Position numbers and translations under genes: made by a program. From JACKBJ01 sp964549495 (GTDB lineage Bacteria; Chloroflexota; Anaerolineae; Epilineales; Epilineaceae): a stretch of DNA of 40,364 nt. Under the pieces are notes generated by a model, which saw only the letters and a list, made by a program, of their open reading frames with translations, did not search any database and was not told the DNA's origin. The stretch lies in the NCBI GenBank assembly GCA_964549495.1, contig CAZJWJ010000044.1:1-40364 (forward strand). Direction: 5' to 3'. Below, piece by piece: positions 1 through 7,734 of the stretch (positions within the stretch are counted from its first letter, which is position 1; the number at the start of each line of letters is the position of its first letter).

Positions 1-145
1 TCTCGTCGGGCTGCGGCGCGGTGACCACCAGCGGCCGGCCGGCCAGCGAGACATCGTCGCGCAGCTCCAGGGCGGCCGGCGCGTGCGGCAGGCAGACGCA
101 GGCCACGCGGTGATGTTTGGTCGGGCTGGTTTGAGATCGGTTCAT
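1..145 (-). CDS. imuB: ImuB-like Y-family DNA polymerase, N-terminal part
   Basis: Only the first 48 residues are in the window; the gene runs off the left edge. The start ATG is at 145-143. The readable part contains RVACVCLPHAPAALELRD and then a GRPLVV strand, which fits the beginning of the Y-family palm and finger region. Active Y-family polymerases (DinB, UmuC) show an Asp-x-Asp-x-Phe-Phe motif in the first strand. Here that stretch reads VCLPHAPAALEL with no acidic pair, as expected for ImuB, which is catalytically inactive and acts as a clamp-binding adaptor in the ImuA-ImuB-DnaE2 mutasome. It lies 47 bp downstream of imuA on the same strand, so the two are probably co-transcribed from the damage-inducible promoter at 1087-1116. 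The assignment rests on the fragment plus the imuA neighbour. Confidence 0.72.
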   Translation of the reverse strand, partial: MNRSQTSPTKHHRVACVCLPHAPAALELRDDVSLAGRPLVVTAPQPDE

Positions 146-192
146 GGATCGTGCCCCCGGAAGGTCTCTGCGTCTCGGGATGGGTATAAGGG

Positions 193-942
193 TTATAGCC
201 AGACCTCCAGGCCGGACTCGCCGCCCTGCAGGCCGGGTGATTTGAGGATGGTGGCGCGGGTGCGCCAGCCGCGCAGCACCCCGCCGCGCCGGATCTGCCC
301 CACCTGGGCCAGGGCGATGCGCAGGGCCGCCGCGTGGGCCAGGGCCCGGTAATGCTGCTCCGGGCCCGCGAGGATGATGGCCACCGTCCCGCCCCGGGCC
401 AGGGCCGGCACCACCAGGCGCGTGAAGCGGGAGATCTCGGCGCCCAAGGCCGCCGATGGCCGGTGCACGGCCAAGTCGGGCAGGGAGTCCAGCACCACCA
501 CCGAGAAATGCCCGCAGGCCATCAGGTGGGCCGCGATGCCCAGGCCGTCGTCCGGCCGGCCGGGCCGCAGCACGTAGAGCCGGTCCAGATCTACCCCGCG
601 ATCGGCCAGGTGGGGCAGGTCGATCGCATCGCCCAAATCGACCCAGGCGCTGTAGCCGGCCGCGGATGCCACCGCGCGGGTGGCGATGGTGTCGCGGCCC
701 GAGGTGGGCCGGCCGACCAGCTCGGTGATCCGCCCCCGCGGCAGGCCGCCCAGGCCGGTGGCGGCATCCAAGGCCGGAAAGCCGCTGGAGCTGGCGGGCA
801 GGTCCGCCCGCCCGGCGCCCACGCGCACCACCCGACCCTGCAGGCTGGTGTTGACGGATTCGGCGATGGCGCGCAGGTCGCGCTTGGCGCTCCGCGATCG
901 GGCGGAGGGCCGGCGCGCCGGCGTCGGCTTGGGCTGGGCCAA
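193..942 (-). CDS. imuA: ImuA-like RecA-fold protein of the mutasome cassette
   Basis: A 249-residue RecA-like protein. Residues 54-110 (FPALDAATGLGGLPRGRITELVG...) match the RecA/ImuA entry, where a core strand leads into the P-loop. The P-loop at 77-84 is GRPTSGRD; the Lys and Thr of an active Walker A (GKT) are Arg and Asp, so ATP hydrolysis is probably lost, a usual trait of ImuA-type proteins. The family supports ImuB and DnaE2 in error-prone translesion synthesis. The start chosen is a TTG at 942-940: a GGAG lies 8 nt upstream and I found no in-frame ATG further up. A strong promoter with a LexA-type operator lies about 145 nt upstream. A small perfect hairpin (CCCGCG arms, 970-984) lies in the leader. 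imuB follows directly. Confidence 0.85.
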   Translation of the reverse strand: MAQPKPTPARRPSARSRSAKRDLRAIAESVNTSLQGRVVRVGAGRADLPASSSGFPALDAATGLGGLPRGRITELVGRPTSGRDTIATRAVASAAGYSAWVDLGDAIDLPHLADRGVDLDRLYVLRPGRPDDGLGIAAHLMACGHFSVVVLDSLPDLAVHRPSAALGAEISRFTRLVVPALARGGTVAIILAGPEQHYRALAHAAALRIALAQVGQIRRGGVLRGWRTRATILKSPGLQGGESGLEVWL

Positions 943-1086
943 GGCTTCGGCTCCGTGGGCGCCGGAGGCCCCGCGACCCGCGGGGCGGGTGTCGGCGCTA
1001 GATACTCTGGCGCTTGCTATGGCGCGCCCGCCGGCCTGGGCCGGGCCCGCGGACGCGACGGCTGGGTAAGGTTCCGTGGGGCCCGC

Positions 1087-1116
1087 AGTCTAGCAGAACG
1101 AATGTTCTAGTGTCAA
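1087..1116 (-). promoter_or_regulatory. SOS promoter: LexA-type box between -35 and -10, for imuA-imuB
   Basis: On the minus strand there is a perfect -35 (TTGACA, 1116-1111), an 18-nt spacer and a -10 (TAGACT, 1092-1087). The spacer contains AGAAC-ATTC-GTTCT at 1108-1095, an inverted repeat matching the GAAC-N4-GTTC core of Gram-positive type LexA boxes. A repressor bound here would block RNA polymerase. The next gene downstream is imuA, a known SOS target in other phyla. The GAAC-N4-GTTC match is direct; that the host LexA recognises it is inferred. Confidence 0.82.
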
Positions 1117-1177
1117 GCGACTCACGCCCGATCATCGGTCAGCCGCCTGCTGGCTCGGGCGCCGGGCTGGCCCGCGA

Positions 1178-2662
1178 TCAGGGCCTTTGCAGCCAGGGCA
1201 GGTGGAGGGTGGCCGGCGAGGGCGACGGCGACGGGGAGGGGCTGGCCGTCGGGCTGGCCGAGGCGGTCGGCGTGGCCGAGGGCAGCGGGGTGGGCTCGGG
1301 GGTGAAGTCGGGGTCGAGGGCGCGGCCGGCGTCGATGCGACCCCAGCCGAACTCCTGGTCCCAGCCCGGATCGCCCAGGTCGACGGAGGTCTCGATGATG
1401 CGCCGGCGGACCTGGTCCACGCTCCACTCCGGGTGCTGCTCGATCAGGAGGGCCGCCAGGGCCGCCACCAGGGGCGTGGCCTCGCTGGTGCCGTGATGGC
1501 GGGCGTAGCTGCCCTCGCTCGTCAGGGTGAGGGTCTGGATGTCCCAGCCCGGCGCGGCCACCTCCAGGTGGTCGCCGGTGGTGAAGGGCGGGTGGCTGTC
1601 GTCCTCGCGGGTGCCGGCCACGCCCACCACCTCGGGGTAGGCCGCCGGGAAGCGCAGGCCCGTGCCGCCGTTGCCGCCGGCCGCGGCCATGAAGACCCCC
1701 CGCTGGGCCGCGAAGGCCACCGCGTCGGCCATGGCCTGGCTGCCGCTCTCGGAGCCCAGGCTCATGTTGATCACCTGCGCCCCGTGCTCGGCGGCATGCT
1801 CGATGCTGCTGGCGATGGCCGCGATGCCGCCCGATCCGTTGCCGCTCATGGCCTTGAGCGGCATGATCTTGGCCCCCCAGGCCAGGCCGGCCACGCCCAG
1901 GGCGTTGTCGGTGAGCGCCGCCGCCACGCCGGCCTCGATGGTGCCGTGCTGGTTGTCGTCGTCCGGATCCGGATCGTCGTTGACGTAGTCGTAGCCCGCC
2001 ACGCAGCTGCCGACCAGATCCGGGTGATCGCATTCCACGCCCGTGTCGATGATGGCGATGGTCACCTCGTGGGCCCGTCCGAAGTCCCAGGCGATGGCGC
2101 TGCCGATCTTCTCGTGATGCCACTGATCCGGGTAGAGCGGGTCGTCGGGGTGGGTGGCCTGCGCGCGATGGGGGCCGGCGGGCGCCTCGGCGCGACCGAA
2201 GGTGTCGCGATCGCGATCACGGGCGGCCGAGTTCAGACCGGGCAGGGCGATGGCCGCCGCCGCGACGAGCCGCGCGCGCATCGAGGGGCCGGCGGCCTCC
2301 GCATCCGGACCCAAGCCGGAAATCCAGACGATCTGGTCGCGCTCGGCCCAGCGGCTGGCCGGATGCTCCGCGTAGCGTGCCAGCGCGTCGGCCGGCCGCG
2401 GCGCGTCGACGATGGCGATGCGCGTGCCCGGCAACTCGCGCACCAGCCGGGCGCCCAATTCGGCGTGCAAGGGCGCCAGGTCGCCGAAGTCGGCATCGGC
2501 TGCAAGGCCGATCAGGATGCGCGTGGGATCGACATGCGCCGGGTCGCCGCTGACTCGAGCCGAAGCGGGGCCGGCGGCCACGAGCGGTAGCAGGATCGAG
2601 CCGGCCAGCAGCAAGAGGATGCGCGGCAGGCGAGGCGATACGAGAGGGATGCGCGGGGACAT
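1178..2662 (-). CDS. Secreted subtilisin-like serine protease (S8) with C-terminal tail
   Basis: A 494-residue preproprotease. Residues 10-36 are a signal peptide ending near ASA. Residues 44-112 resemble an inhibitor I9-type propeptide. The peptidase S8 domain covers about 175-425 with the full triad: Asp206 in IIDTGVECDHPD, His239 in NQHGT and Ser393 in HGTSEATP. The oxyanion Asn331 sits in AAAGGNGG, with one extra Gly compared with the usual AAAGN. After residue 430 comes a Pro/Ser/Thr-rich linker ending in HLPWLQRP, resembling the ends of other exported proteins here. The start ATG at 2662 has a GGAG 6 nt upstream; longer open frames upstream have no signal peptide and are rejected. It should act outside the cell, either released or wall-held by the tail. 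It is 83 bp downstream of the MgtC-like gene on the same strand. Confidence 0.92.
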   Translation of the reverse strand: MSPRIPLVSPRLPRILLLLAGSILLPLVAAGPASARVSGDPAHVDPTRILIGLAADADFGDLAPLHAELGARLVRELPGTRIAIVDAPRPADALARYAEHPASRWAERDQIVWISGLGPDAEAAGPSMRARLVAAAAIALPGLNSAARDRDRDTFGRAEAPAGPHRAQATHPDDPLYPDQWHHEKIGSAIAWDFGRAHEVTIAIIDTGVECDHPDLVGSCVAGYDYVNDDPDPDDDNQHGTIEAGVAAALTDNALGVAGLAWGAKIMPLKAMSGNGSGGIAAIASSIEHAAEHGAQVINMSLGSESGSQAMADAVAFAAQRGVFMAAAGGNGGTGLRFPAAYPEVVGVAGTREDDSHPPFTTGDHLEVAAPGWDIQTLTLTSEGSYARHHGTSEATPLVAALAALLIEQHPEWSVDQVRRRIIETSVDLGDPGWDQEFGWGRIDAGRALDPDFTPEPTPLPSATPTASASPTASPSPSPSPSPATLHLPWLQRP

Positions 2663-2745
2663 TCGGATCTCCAGGCGGGAAGGGGAAGGGTGAGGTCGGG
2701 GTGATGCGACGGCATCGGGGGCCGACGAGGAAGACGTCGCGCGAC

Positions 2746-3174
2746 TCATTCCTCGTCGGCGTCGGGCCCGTTGGGCATCTTCTTCTTGGCGCGCGACAGC
2801 GCCAGGAGCGTCACGAAGGTTGCCGCGCTCAGCGCCAGGGCGATGTCGTAGAGGCCGAAGGCGGCCGCCGCCCCGATGCCGGCCGTGATCCAGATGCTCG
2901 CCGCCGTGGCGGTGCCCATCACCTCGCCGTTCTCCTTGAGGATCGCGCCGCCGCCGATGAAGCCGATGCCTGTGATCAAGCCGGCCAGCAAGCGCGAGAC
3001 CTGGGATGGATCCGAATCGAGCACCTCTTGCCCGATCAGCAGGAAGGCGCAGCTGCCCAGGGCCACCAGGGGAAAGGTGCGCAGGCCCGCCGTGCGCGAC
3101 CGCACCTCGCGATCGAAGGCGATCGGAAGGGCCAGGAAGTAGGCGGCGGCGAGCGGGATCAAGAAGTCGGTCAT
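2746..3174 (-). CDS. MgtC/SapB family membrane protein, short form
   Basis: A 142-residue integral membrane protein with about four hydrophobic segments. It has the family hallmarks PIAFDREVRSRTAGLRTFPLV near the N-terminus and GLITGIGFIGGGAILK in the middle, followed by GTATAASIW. Length fits the short SapB-type members, which lack the extra C-terminal domain of Salmonella MgtC; the tail here is just charged residues. The family is linked to magnesium limitation and to modulation of membrane ATPases or transport, but the function of short members is poorly defined. The start ATG at 3174 is chosen because the family begins at this point (MTDFLIPLAAAY); the open frame continues upstream without membrane-protein character. 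It faces the vapBC pair across a 268-bp divergent intergenic region. Confidence 0.85.
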   Translation of the reverse strand: MTDFLIPLAAAYFLALPIAFDREVRSRTAGLRTFPLVALGSCAFLLIGQEVLDSDPSQVSRLLAGLITGIGFIGGGAILKENGEVMGTATAASIWITAGIGAAAAFGLYDIALALSAATFVTLLALSRAKKKMPNGPDADEE

Positions 3175-3379
3175 GTCGGTCCAGAAGGGGCTCGAGGAAA
3201 CGGGCGATCGGAGCGAGAGAGCGGTCGGGTCGAGTGGGAAAGAGGTCGCCGAAGCATACCAAAGCCGGCTCGTCGGTGCACGTAGGATTTCGAGAGCTGT
3301 GCACGGGTCCTCGGGTGCGATATCGAGCGATCGGTCTTGGGTTGATCGACGACATCCATTGAGTACAGGCCATTGAATG

Positions 3380-3395
3380 TCACACGGCCGTGTGA
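3380..3395 (+). promoter_or_regulatory. Perfect 16-bp palindrome, probable VapBC operator
   Basis: TCACACGGCCGTGTGA is its own reverse complement and lies 47 bp before the vapB start. A weak -35 (TTGAAT, 3373-3378) lies just upstream, and GATAAG or TAAGCT (3394-3401) could serve as -10, so the palindrome would fill the promoter spacer. Type II toxin-antitoxin pairs usually repress themselves by binding such palindromes through the antitoxin's ribbon-helix-helix. The palindrome is certain; its use as the operator is inferred. Confidence 0.6.
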
Positions 3396-3442
3396 TAAGC
3401 TGTGGGTGTCGTGATTTCGGGCGAGTTGCAGTGGAGAATGCC

Positions 3443-3715
3443 ATGGAGACGATGCGAACCCATATCCTGATTCCAAAGGACCTGATCGAAGCGATCGACA
3501 AGATCGTGGGATCGCGGGGGCGAAGCGCCTTCTTTGCCGAGGCTGCCCGGCACGAGCTCGAGCGGCGACGATTGATCGAGGCCGCTGCCAGGGCCGCTGG
3601 GTCACTTGCGGATACGGACGCGCCCGGCTGGGAGACGCCCGAGCAGGTCTCCGAGTGGGTTCGGGCCCTGCGCCAGGAGGATGATGAGCGTCTGGAGCGC
3701 ATGGGCGGATCATGA
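3443..3715 (+). CDS. vapB: VapB-type ribbon-helix-helix antitoxin
   Basis: A 90-residue protein. Residues 4-45 (MRTHILIPKDLIEAIDKIVGSRGRSAFF...) have the pattern of a ribbon-helix-helix DNA-binding domain: a short strand, then two helices around GSRGRSAF. The C-terminal half is charged and helical, suited to wrapping the toxin. I chose the ATG at 3443 because a GGAG lies 6 nt upstream; an in-frame ATG at 3377 overlaps the palindromic operator and is less likely. The stop overlaps the vapC start by 4 bp (ATGA), so the two are translationally coupled. It should neutralise VapC and repress its own promoter. Confidence 0.82.
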   Translation: METMRTHILIPKDLIEAIDKIVGSRGRSAFFAEAARHELERRRLIEAAARAAGSLADTDAPGWETPEQVSEWVRALRQEDDERLERMGGS

Positions 3716-4113
3716 TCCGCTACATGCTGGACACCAGCGCGTTGATCGATTTCTCGAAAGGCTTCGAGCCGTCCACGCAAGGGGTCTTACAGCTGCTGGA
3801 ACAAGGCTCGAGCCTCGGAGTCTGCGCGGTCAACGTCACCGAGTTCTACGCCGGGGTCTTGCCGGGCACCCATCCAGACTGGGATGCGTTCATCCAGGCT
3901 CTCGAGTATTGGGAGATTTCCAGAACGGCAGCCATTCAGGCCGGCGTGTGGCGTAAGACCTACGGGGGGAAAGGGCAAACGCTGTCCACGACCGATACGC
4001 TCGTTGCCGCGGTTGCATGGGAACGCTCTGCGATCTTGCTGACGGACAACGAGAAGCACTACCCCATGCCGGAGATCAGGGTGCGATCCCTTCGGGATGG
4101 GGGCCGGGCCTAA
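3712..4113 (+). CDS. vapC: VapC-type PIN-domain ribonuclease toxin
   Basis: A 133-residue PIN-domain protein. All four acidic metal ligands of the family can be placed: Asp7 in MLDTSALID, Glu44 in NVTEFYAG, Asp95 in STTDTLVAA and Asp112 in LLTDNEKHYP. VapC toxins are magnesium-dependent endoribonucleases that cut tRNAs or rRNA when freed from VapB. The catalytic set is intact, so the toxin is predicted to be active. The gene overlaps vapB by 4 bp and ends 3 bp from the convergent SDR gene, leaving no room for a separate terminator between them. Confidence 0.9.
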   Translation: MIRYMLDTSALIDFSKGFEPSTQGVLQLLEQGSSLGVCAVNVTEFYAGVLPGTHPDWDAFIQALEYWEISRTAAIQAGVWRKTYGGKGQTLSTTDTLVAAVAWERSAILLTDNEKHYPMPEIRVRSLRDGGRA

Positions 4114-4116
4114 CCT

Positions 4117-4908
4117 TCATTCCTCCGGCCAGAGGAGTCGCCCCTCCATACCTCCGGCCAAGGGCAAGACCGTACCCGACAGGTGGCCGGCCTGCCGGTC
4201 GGAGAGCAGGAAGGCGACGGCGGCGGCCACGTCCTCGGGGCGGGCGATCTTGCGCAGCGACATGGTGGCGGTGACGCGGGCCAGGGCCTCGGGGTCGGCC
4301 GAGGCGCTGGCGCCCATGCGGGTGTCGACCCAGCCCGGGCAGACGCAGTTGACCCGGCCGCGCGGGGCCAGGCGGGCGATCTCGTTCTTGAGCGTGCGGG
4401 TCAGGCCATAGGCCAGGCCGGCCTTGGCCGCGGCGTAGTCGGCGTGGCCGGCCTCGCCGAAGAGGGCCGCCGTCGAGCCGATCAGGACGATGCCGGCCGC
4501 CTCGCGCGGCCGCTCGGCCAGGTGGCGCAGGAAGGCGCGGCAGCAGAGGAAGGCGCCGGTCAGGTCGGCATCCAAGGTGTTCTGCCAGCGCTCCAGGGGC
4601 AGCTGGTGCAGGGGCAGGTCCTCGGGCGGCCAGATGCCGGCGTTGACCACCAGACCGTCCAGATGGCCGAAGGCCTCGAGGGCCGCCTCGAAGAGCGCCT
4701 CGGCCTCGTCCTCCCGCCGCAGGTCGGCGCCCAGCGGCGGGTGTCCGGGGCCCAGCTCGGCGGCCAGGGCCTCGGCGGCCTCGCGGCCTTGGTGATAGTG
4801 CAAGATCACGCGCGCGCCCTCGCCGGCCAGCAGCCGGGCGGTGGCCGAGCCGATGCCACCGGAGGCGCCGGTGACGAGGATGCGTTGGCCGGCCAGTCCG
4901 AGGTCCAT
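4117..4908 (-). CDS. SDR family NAD(P)-dependent oxidoreductase
   Basis: A 263-residue classical short-chain dehydrogenase/reductase. It shows the Rossmann glycine motif TGASGGIG at 13-20, the NAG motif at 89-91, the catalytic Ser145, Tyr158 and Lys162 (YAAAK), and the PGWVDT segment at 191-196 after the active site. The overall pattern resembles 3-oxoacyl-ACP reductase (FabG)-like enzymes, but the substrate cannot be read from sequence. The start ATG at 4908 has a GGGAG 7 nt upstream. It is divergent from the succinate-semialdehyde dehydrogenase gene, with 114 bp between the starts, so the two may share regulation. The open frame continues far upstream over the dehydrogenase, which is a GC-rich artefact. 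Confidence 0.9.
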   Translation of the reverse strand: MDLGLAGQRILVTGASGGIGSATARLLAGEGARVILHYHQGREAAEALAAELGPGHPPLGADLRREDEAEALFEAALEAFGHLDGLVVNAGIWPPEDLPLHQLPLERWQNTLDADLTGAFLCCRAFLRHLAERPREAAGIVLIGSTAALFGEAGHADYAAAKAGLAYGLTRTLKNEIARLAPRGRVNCVCPGWVDTRMGASASADPEALARVTATMSLRKIARPEDVAAAVAFLLSDRQAGHLSGTVLPLAGGMEGRLLWPEE

Positions 4909-5022
4909 GCTGGGTCTCCCAGTGTGCGTTCGAGGTGGGGATGGAAAGGCTACGGTATCATAGATGTCAGGGAAGGGCCCGCCACCGGGCCGGGCCGCAT
5001 GCCGAAACCAGGAGGCCTGGAC

Positions 5023-6390
5023 ATGACGATGGAATCGATCGACCCGGCCAGCGGTCAGCGCATCGAGCGATACGCTCTGGCCACACCCGAAGAGGTCGAG
5101 CGCGCCTTGGCGGGGGCCGATGCGTGCTTCGGCGCCTGGCGCCGGCTGCCCGTTGCCGAGCGGGTCGAGCCCTTGCGCCGGGCGGCCGAGATCCTGCGCC
5201 GCGATGCCGAGCGCTTCGCGCGGCGGATGGCATTCGAGATGGGCAAGCCGCTCTCCGAGGGCATTGCCGAGGCCGAGAAGTGCGCTTGGCTCTGCGAGTA
5301 CTATCTGGAGCGGGCCGAGGGCTTTCTGGCGCCGGAGCCGGTGGAGACCGACGCGGCCAAGAGCTACGTCAGCTACCAGCCGCTGGGCGTGATCCTGGGC
5401 ATCATGCCCTGGAACTTCCCCTTCTGGCAGGTCTTCCGCTTTGCCGTGCCGGCCCTGGCCGCCGGCAACACGGTGTTGGTCAAGCACGCGCCCTCGACCA
5501 CCGGCTGCGCGCTGGACGTCGAGGAGATCTTCCGACAGGCCGGTTTCCCCGAGGGCGGCTACCGCAACCTGGTCCTCGAGGTCGAGACGGTCGGCGACTT
5601 GATCGAGGATCCGCGCTTGCGCGGCGTGTCCCTCACCGGCAGCGTAGGCGCCGGCCGCGCGGTGGCCCGGCAGGCCGGCGCCGCGCTCAAGCCCTGCCTG
5701 CTCGAGCTCGGCGGCTCGGACGCGAGCTTGGTGCTGGAGGATGCCGATCTGGACCTGGCCGCCGAACAATGCCTGACCGGGCGGATGATCAACACCGGCC
5801 AGAGCTGCATCGCCGCCAAGCGCTTCGTGGTGGTCGACGCGGTGCGAGAGGAATTCGAGGAGCGGCTGATGCAGCGCATGGCCGCGCTGAAGGTAGGCCA
5901 TCCGCTGGATGCCGAGACCGACCTGGGCCCGATGGCCCGCGCCGACCTGCGCGAGGGCCTGCACCGCCAGCTGCGCCAGAGCGTCGAGGCCGGCGCGCGC
6001 TTGCTCCTGGGCGGCGAGCCCATGGTGGGGCCGGGCTTCTACTACCCGGCCTCGTTCCTGACCGAGGTCGGGCCGGGCATGCCGGCCTATGCGGAGGAGC
6101 TCTTCGGGCCGGTGGCGGTGGTGATTCCGGCAGCGGATGAGGCCGAGGCCATCCGCATCGCCAACGACACGCGCTTCGGCCTTGGCGCGGCGGTCTATAC
6201 CGCGGATGCCGAGCGCGGCGAGCGCATCGCCCGCGAGTCACTGGAGGCCGGCGCGGCCTTCGTCAACGGCTTCGTGCGCTCCGATCCGCGCTTGCCTTTT
6301 GGTGGCGTCAAGGACTCGGGCTGGGGCCGCGAGCTGGGCCGGGCCGGCATCCGCAGCTTCGTCAACGTCAAGACCATCTACCGGGTCTGA
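5023..6390 (+). CDS. NAD(P)-dependent succinate-semialdehyde dehydrogenase (Sad/YneI type)
   Basis: A 455-residue aldehyde dehydrogenase. The catalytic set is complete: Asn131 in PWNFPFWQ, Lys154 in LVKHAPS, Glu228 in LLELGGSD and Cys262 in NTGQSCIAAKRF. The length and the KHAP, LELGGSD and FGGVKDSGWGREL segments match the Sad/YneI branch of succinate-semialdehyde dehydrogenases better than the longer GabD or betaine aldehyde branches. The reaction would be oxidation of succinate semialdehyde to succinate in 4-aminobutyrate or related catabolism; the exact aldehyde is inferred. The ATG at 5023 is preceded by AGGAGG with about 7 nt spacing, which settles the start against a much longer open frame. 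No aminotransferase gene lies nearby. Confidence 0.9.
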   Translation: MTMESIDPASGQRIERYALATPEEVERALAGADACFGAWRRLPVAERVEPLRRAAEILRRDAERFARRMAFEMGKPLSEGIAEAEKCAWLCEYYLERAEGFLAPEPVETDAAKSYVSYQPLGVILGIMPWNFPFWQVFRFAVPALAAGNTVLVKHAPSTTGCALDVEEIFRQAGFPEGGYRNLVLEVETVGDLIEDPRLRGVSLTGSVGAGRAVARQAGAALKPCLLELGGSDASLVLEDADLDLAAEQCLTGRMINTGQSCIAAKRFVVVDAVREEFEERLMQRMAALKVGHPLDAETDLGPMARADLREGLHRQLRQSVEAGARLLLGGEPMVGPGFYYPASFLTEVGPGMPAYAEELFGPVAVVIPAADEAEAIRIANDTRFGLGAAVYTADAERGERIARESLEAGAAFVNGFVRSDPRLPFGGVKDSGWGRELGRAGIRSFVNVKTIYRV

Positions 6391-6516
6391 GCGCCGATTC
6401 GACCGACGTCGATCCGGGCTGCGGCTGCCAGCGGGATCGAGGAGGGTCCGTGTGGGTGTCCCGGTGGCCTGAAGTTCGTCTCTCGCGGGTCGGATCGTCG
6501 CCGCCATCTGGCCGGC

Positions 6517-6546
6517 TTGTCTCGATACCCGCCTCGCGCGTACCAT
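6517..6546 (+). promoter_or_regulatory. Candidate sigma-70 promoter for DUF1499-yjbQ
   Basis: TTGTCT at 6517-6522 and TACCAT at 6541-6546, with an 18-nt spacer, match the consensus boxes at four of six positions each. This is the best pair seen in the 267-bp gap between the dehydrogenase and the DUF1499 gene. I saw no other recognisable element in that gap. Confidence 0.3.
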
Positions 6547-6657
6547 GCACCGAGCGGGGGCACGGGTTGGCGCTTCGAGCCGGCCGCCGCCCCGCCACGA
6601 TCGCGCCGATCGATGCCCGAGCCGAGGAACCGACCAAAGGGGGGGACCGAGACTGCT

Positions 6658-7194
6658 ATGCGTGCCTTGTTGCGAGTGATCATCGTGCTGTTGGTGCTGG
6701 GGGCCGCCACCGTCGGCGCCCTGCGCTACTTCGCCTCCACCGGCGAGGCGCCGACCAACCTGGGCCTGCGCGGCGACCAGCTGGCGGACTGCCCGCCCGA
6801 GCCCATCTGCGTCTCCAGCCATGCGCCGGCCGACGACGAGGAGCATTACATCGAGCCCATCGCACTGGAGGGCGAGGAGAGCCTCCAGGAGCGGATGAGC
6901 GATGCCGTGACCGGCCTGGACGAGCTGCCGCCGGATGAGGGCTTCGGCGTCGACCGCCTGCGCCGCGAGATCCTGCGCCGCAGCGAGGTGACCATGCCGA
7001 CCGTCAACGCCAACTACGTCTACGCCACCTACCGACTGCCGGGAGTGGGTCTGATCGATGACCTCGAGCTGTCGGTGGACCGCGACGCGGGCCTGATCCA
7101 CGTGCGCTCCTCCTCGCGGGTGGGCAACAGCGACTTGGGCATGAACCGCGCCCGGGTCGAGATGCTGCGCGAGGCTCTGACCGGCGGGGAGTAG
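6658..7194 (+). CDS. DUF1499 domain protein, membrane-anchored
   Basis: A 178-residue protein. Residues 4-24 are one hydrophobic helix, an uncleaved anchor or signal. The rest matches DUF1499: the CPPEPICVSS segment (Cys45, Cys51), a central YVYATYRLPG strand and the typical ending LIHVRSSSRVGNSDLGMNRARVE. The family is widespread and of unknown function. The start at 6658 is chosen because it places the hydrophobic helix at the N-terminus; a start at 6613 would add 15 residues. Its stop codon is followed at once by the yjbQ ATG, so the two are certainly one transcription unit. Confidence 0.85.
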   Translation: MRALLRVIIVLLVLGAATVGALRYFASTGEAPTNLGLRGDQLADCPPEPICVSSHAPADDEEHYIEPIALEGEESLQERMSDAVTGLDELPPDEGFGVDRLRREILRRSEVTMPTVNANYVYATYRLPGVGLIDDLELSVDRDAGLIHVRSSSRVGNSDLGMNRARVEMLREALTGGE

Positions 7195-7647
7195 ATGCCG
7201 ACGGGGCCGACGCTGTGGCACCAGGCTGCGCTGCATCTGCCGCCCTTGCCGCGCGGCTTCCACCTGATCACCGATCGGGTGATCGATGCCCTGCCGGAGC
7301 TGGCCGAGATCGAGATCGGCCAGCTCCATCTCTTCATCCAGCACACCTCGGCCGGCCTGGCGATCAACGAGAACGCCGACCCCACCGTGCGCGGCGACTT
7401 CGCGCGCCACTTCGACGCCGCCGTACCCGAGGACGCGCCCTACTGGCAGCATACCTACGAGGGTCCGGACGACATGCCGGCCCACATCAAGTCGGCGCTT
7501 CTCGGTAGCAGCCTGACGTTGCCGGTCAGTGCCGGCCGGCTGGCCCTGGGCACCTGGCAGGGCATCTACCTCTGCGAGTTTCGCGACCGGGCCCGCGGCC
7601 GGCATTTGGTCTTGACCTTGCAGGGCTTGCCGCGATTCGAAGCTTGA
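7195..7647 (+). CDS. YjbQ / UPF0047 family protein
   Basis: A 150-residue protein matching the YjbQ family (also annotated as secondary thiamine-phosphate synthase) over its full length. Key segments are LHLFIQHTSAGLAINENADP (His50), DMPAHIKSALLGSSL and LGTWQGIYLCEFR. Some members have weak thiamine-phosphate synthase activity when overproduced; the real role is not established. The ATG directly follows the TAG of the DUF1499 gene with no gap, so translation is probably coupled. It stays within the usual length range, about 130-150. Confidence 0.92.
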   Translation: MPTGPTLWHQAALHLPPLPRGFHLITDRVIDALPELAEIEIGQLHLFIQHTSAGLAINENADPTVRGDFARHFDAAVPEDAPYWQHTYEGPDDMPAHIKSALLGSSLTLPVSAGRLALGTWQGIYLCEFRDRARGRHLVLTLQGLPRFEA

Positions 7648-7734
7648 CGATCCGTTGGGAGAGCGGGCGAAAGTGCGATCTGGGTTTCGCGTGACGCACC
7701 TGTCCAAGATCGGCCCGCTGGCGTGTTATGTCCT

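Noticed and set aside
2663..3373. Upstream extension of the subtilase frame
   Set aside because: It overlaps the MgtC-like gene in another frame and would bury the signal peptide; the ATG at 2662 has a good ribosome site.
3377..3442. Longer vapB start at 3377
   Set aside because: The ATG touches the palindromic operator and has no ribosome site; 3443 has GGAG at proper spacing.
4125..4162. Direct repeat of CCTCCGGCCA in the end of the SDR gene
   Set aside because: Ten bases in GC-rich coding sequence, probably chance.
4183..5022. Upstream extension of the aldehyde dehydrogenase frame by 280 codons
   Set aside because: The extension runs over the antisense of the SDR gene, while AGGAGG and family alignment fix the start at 5023.
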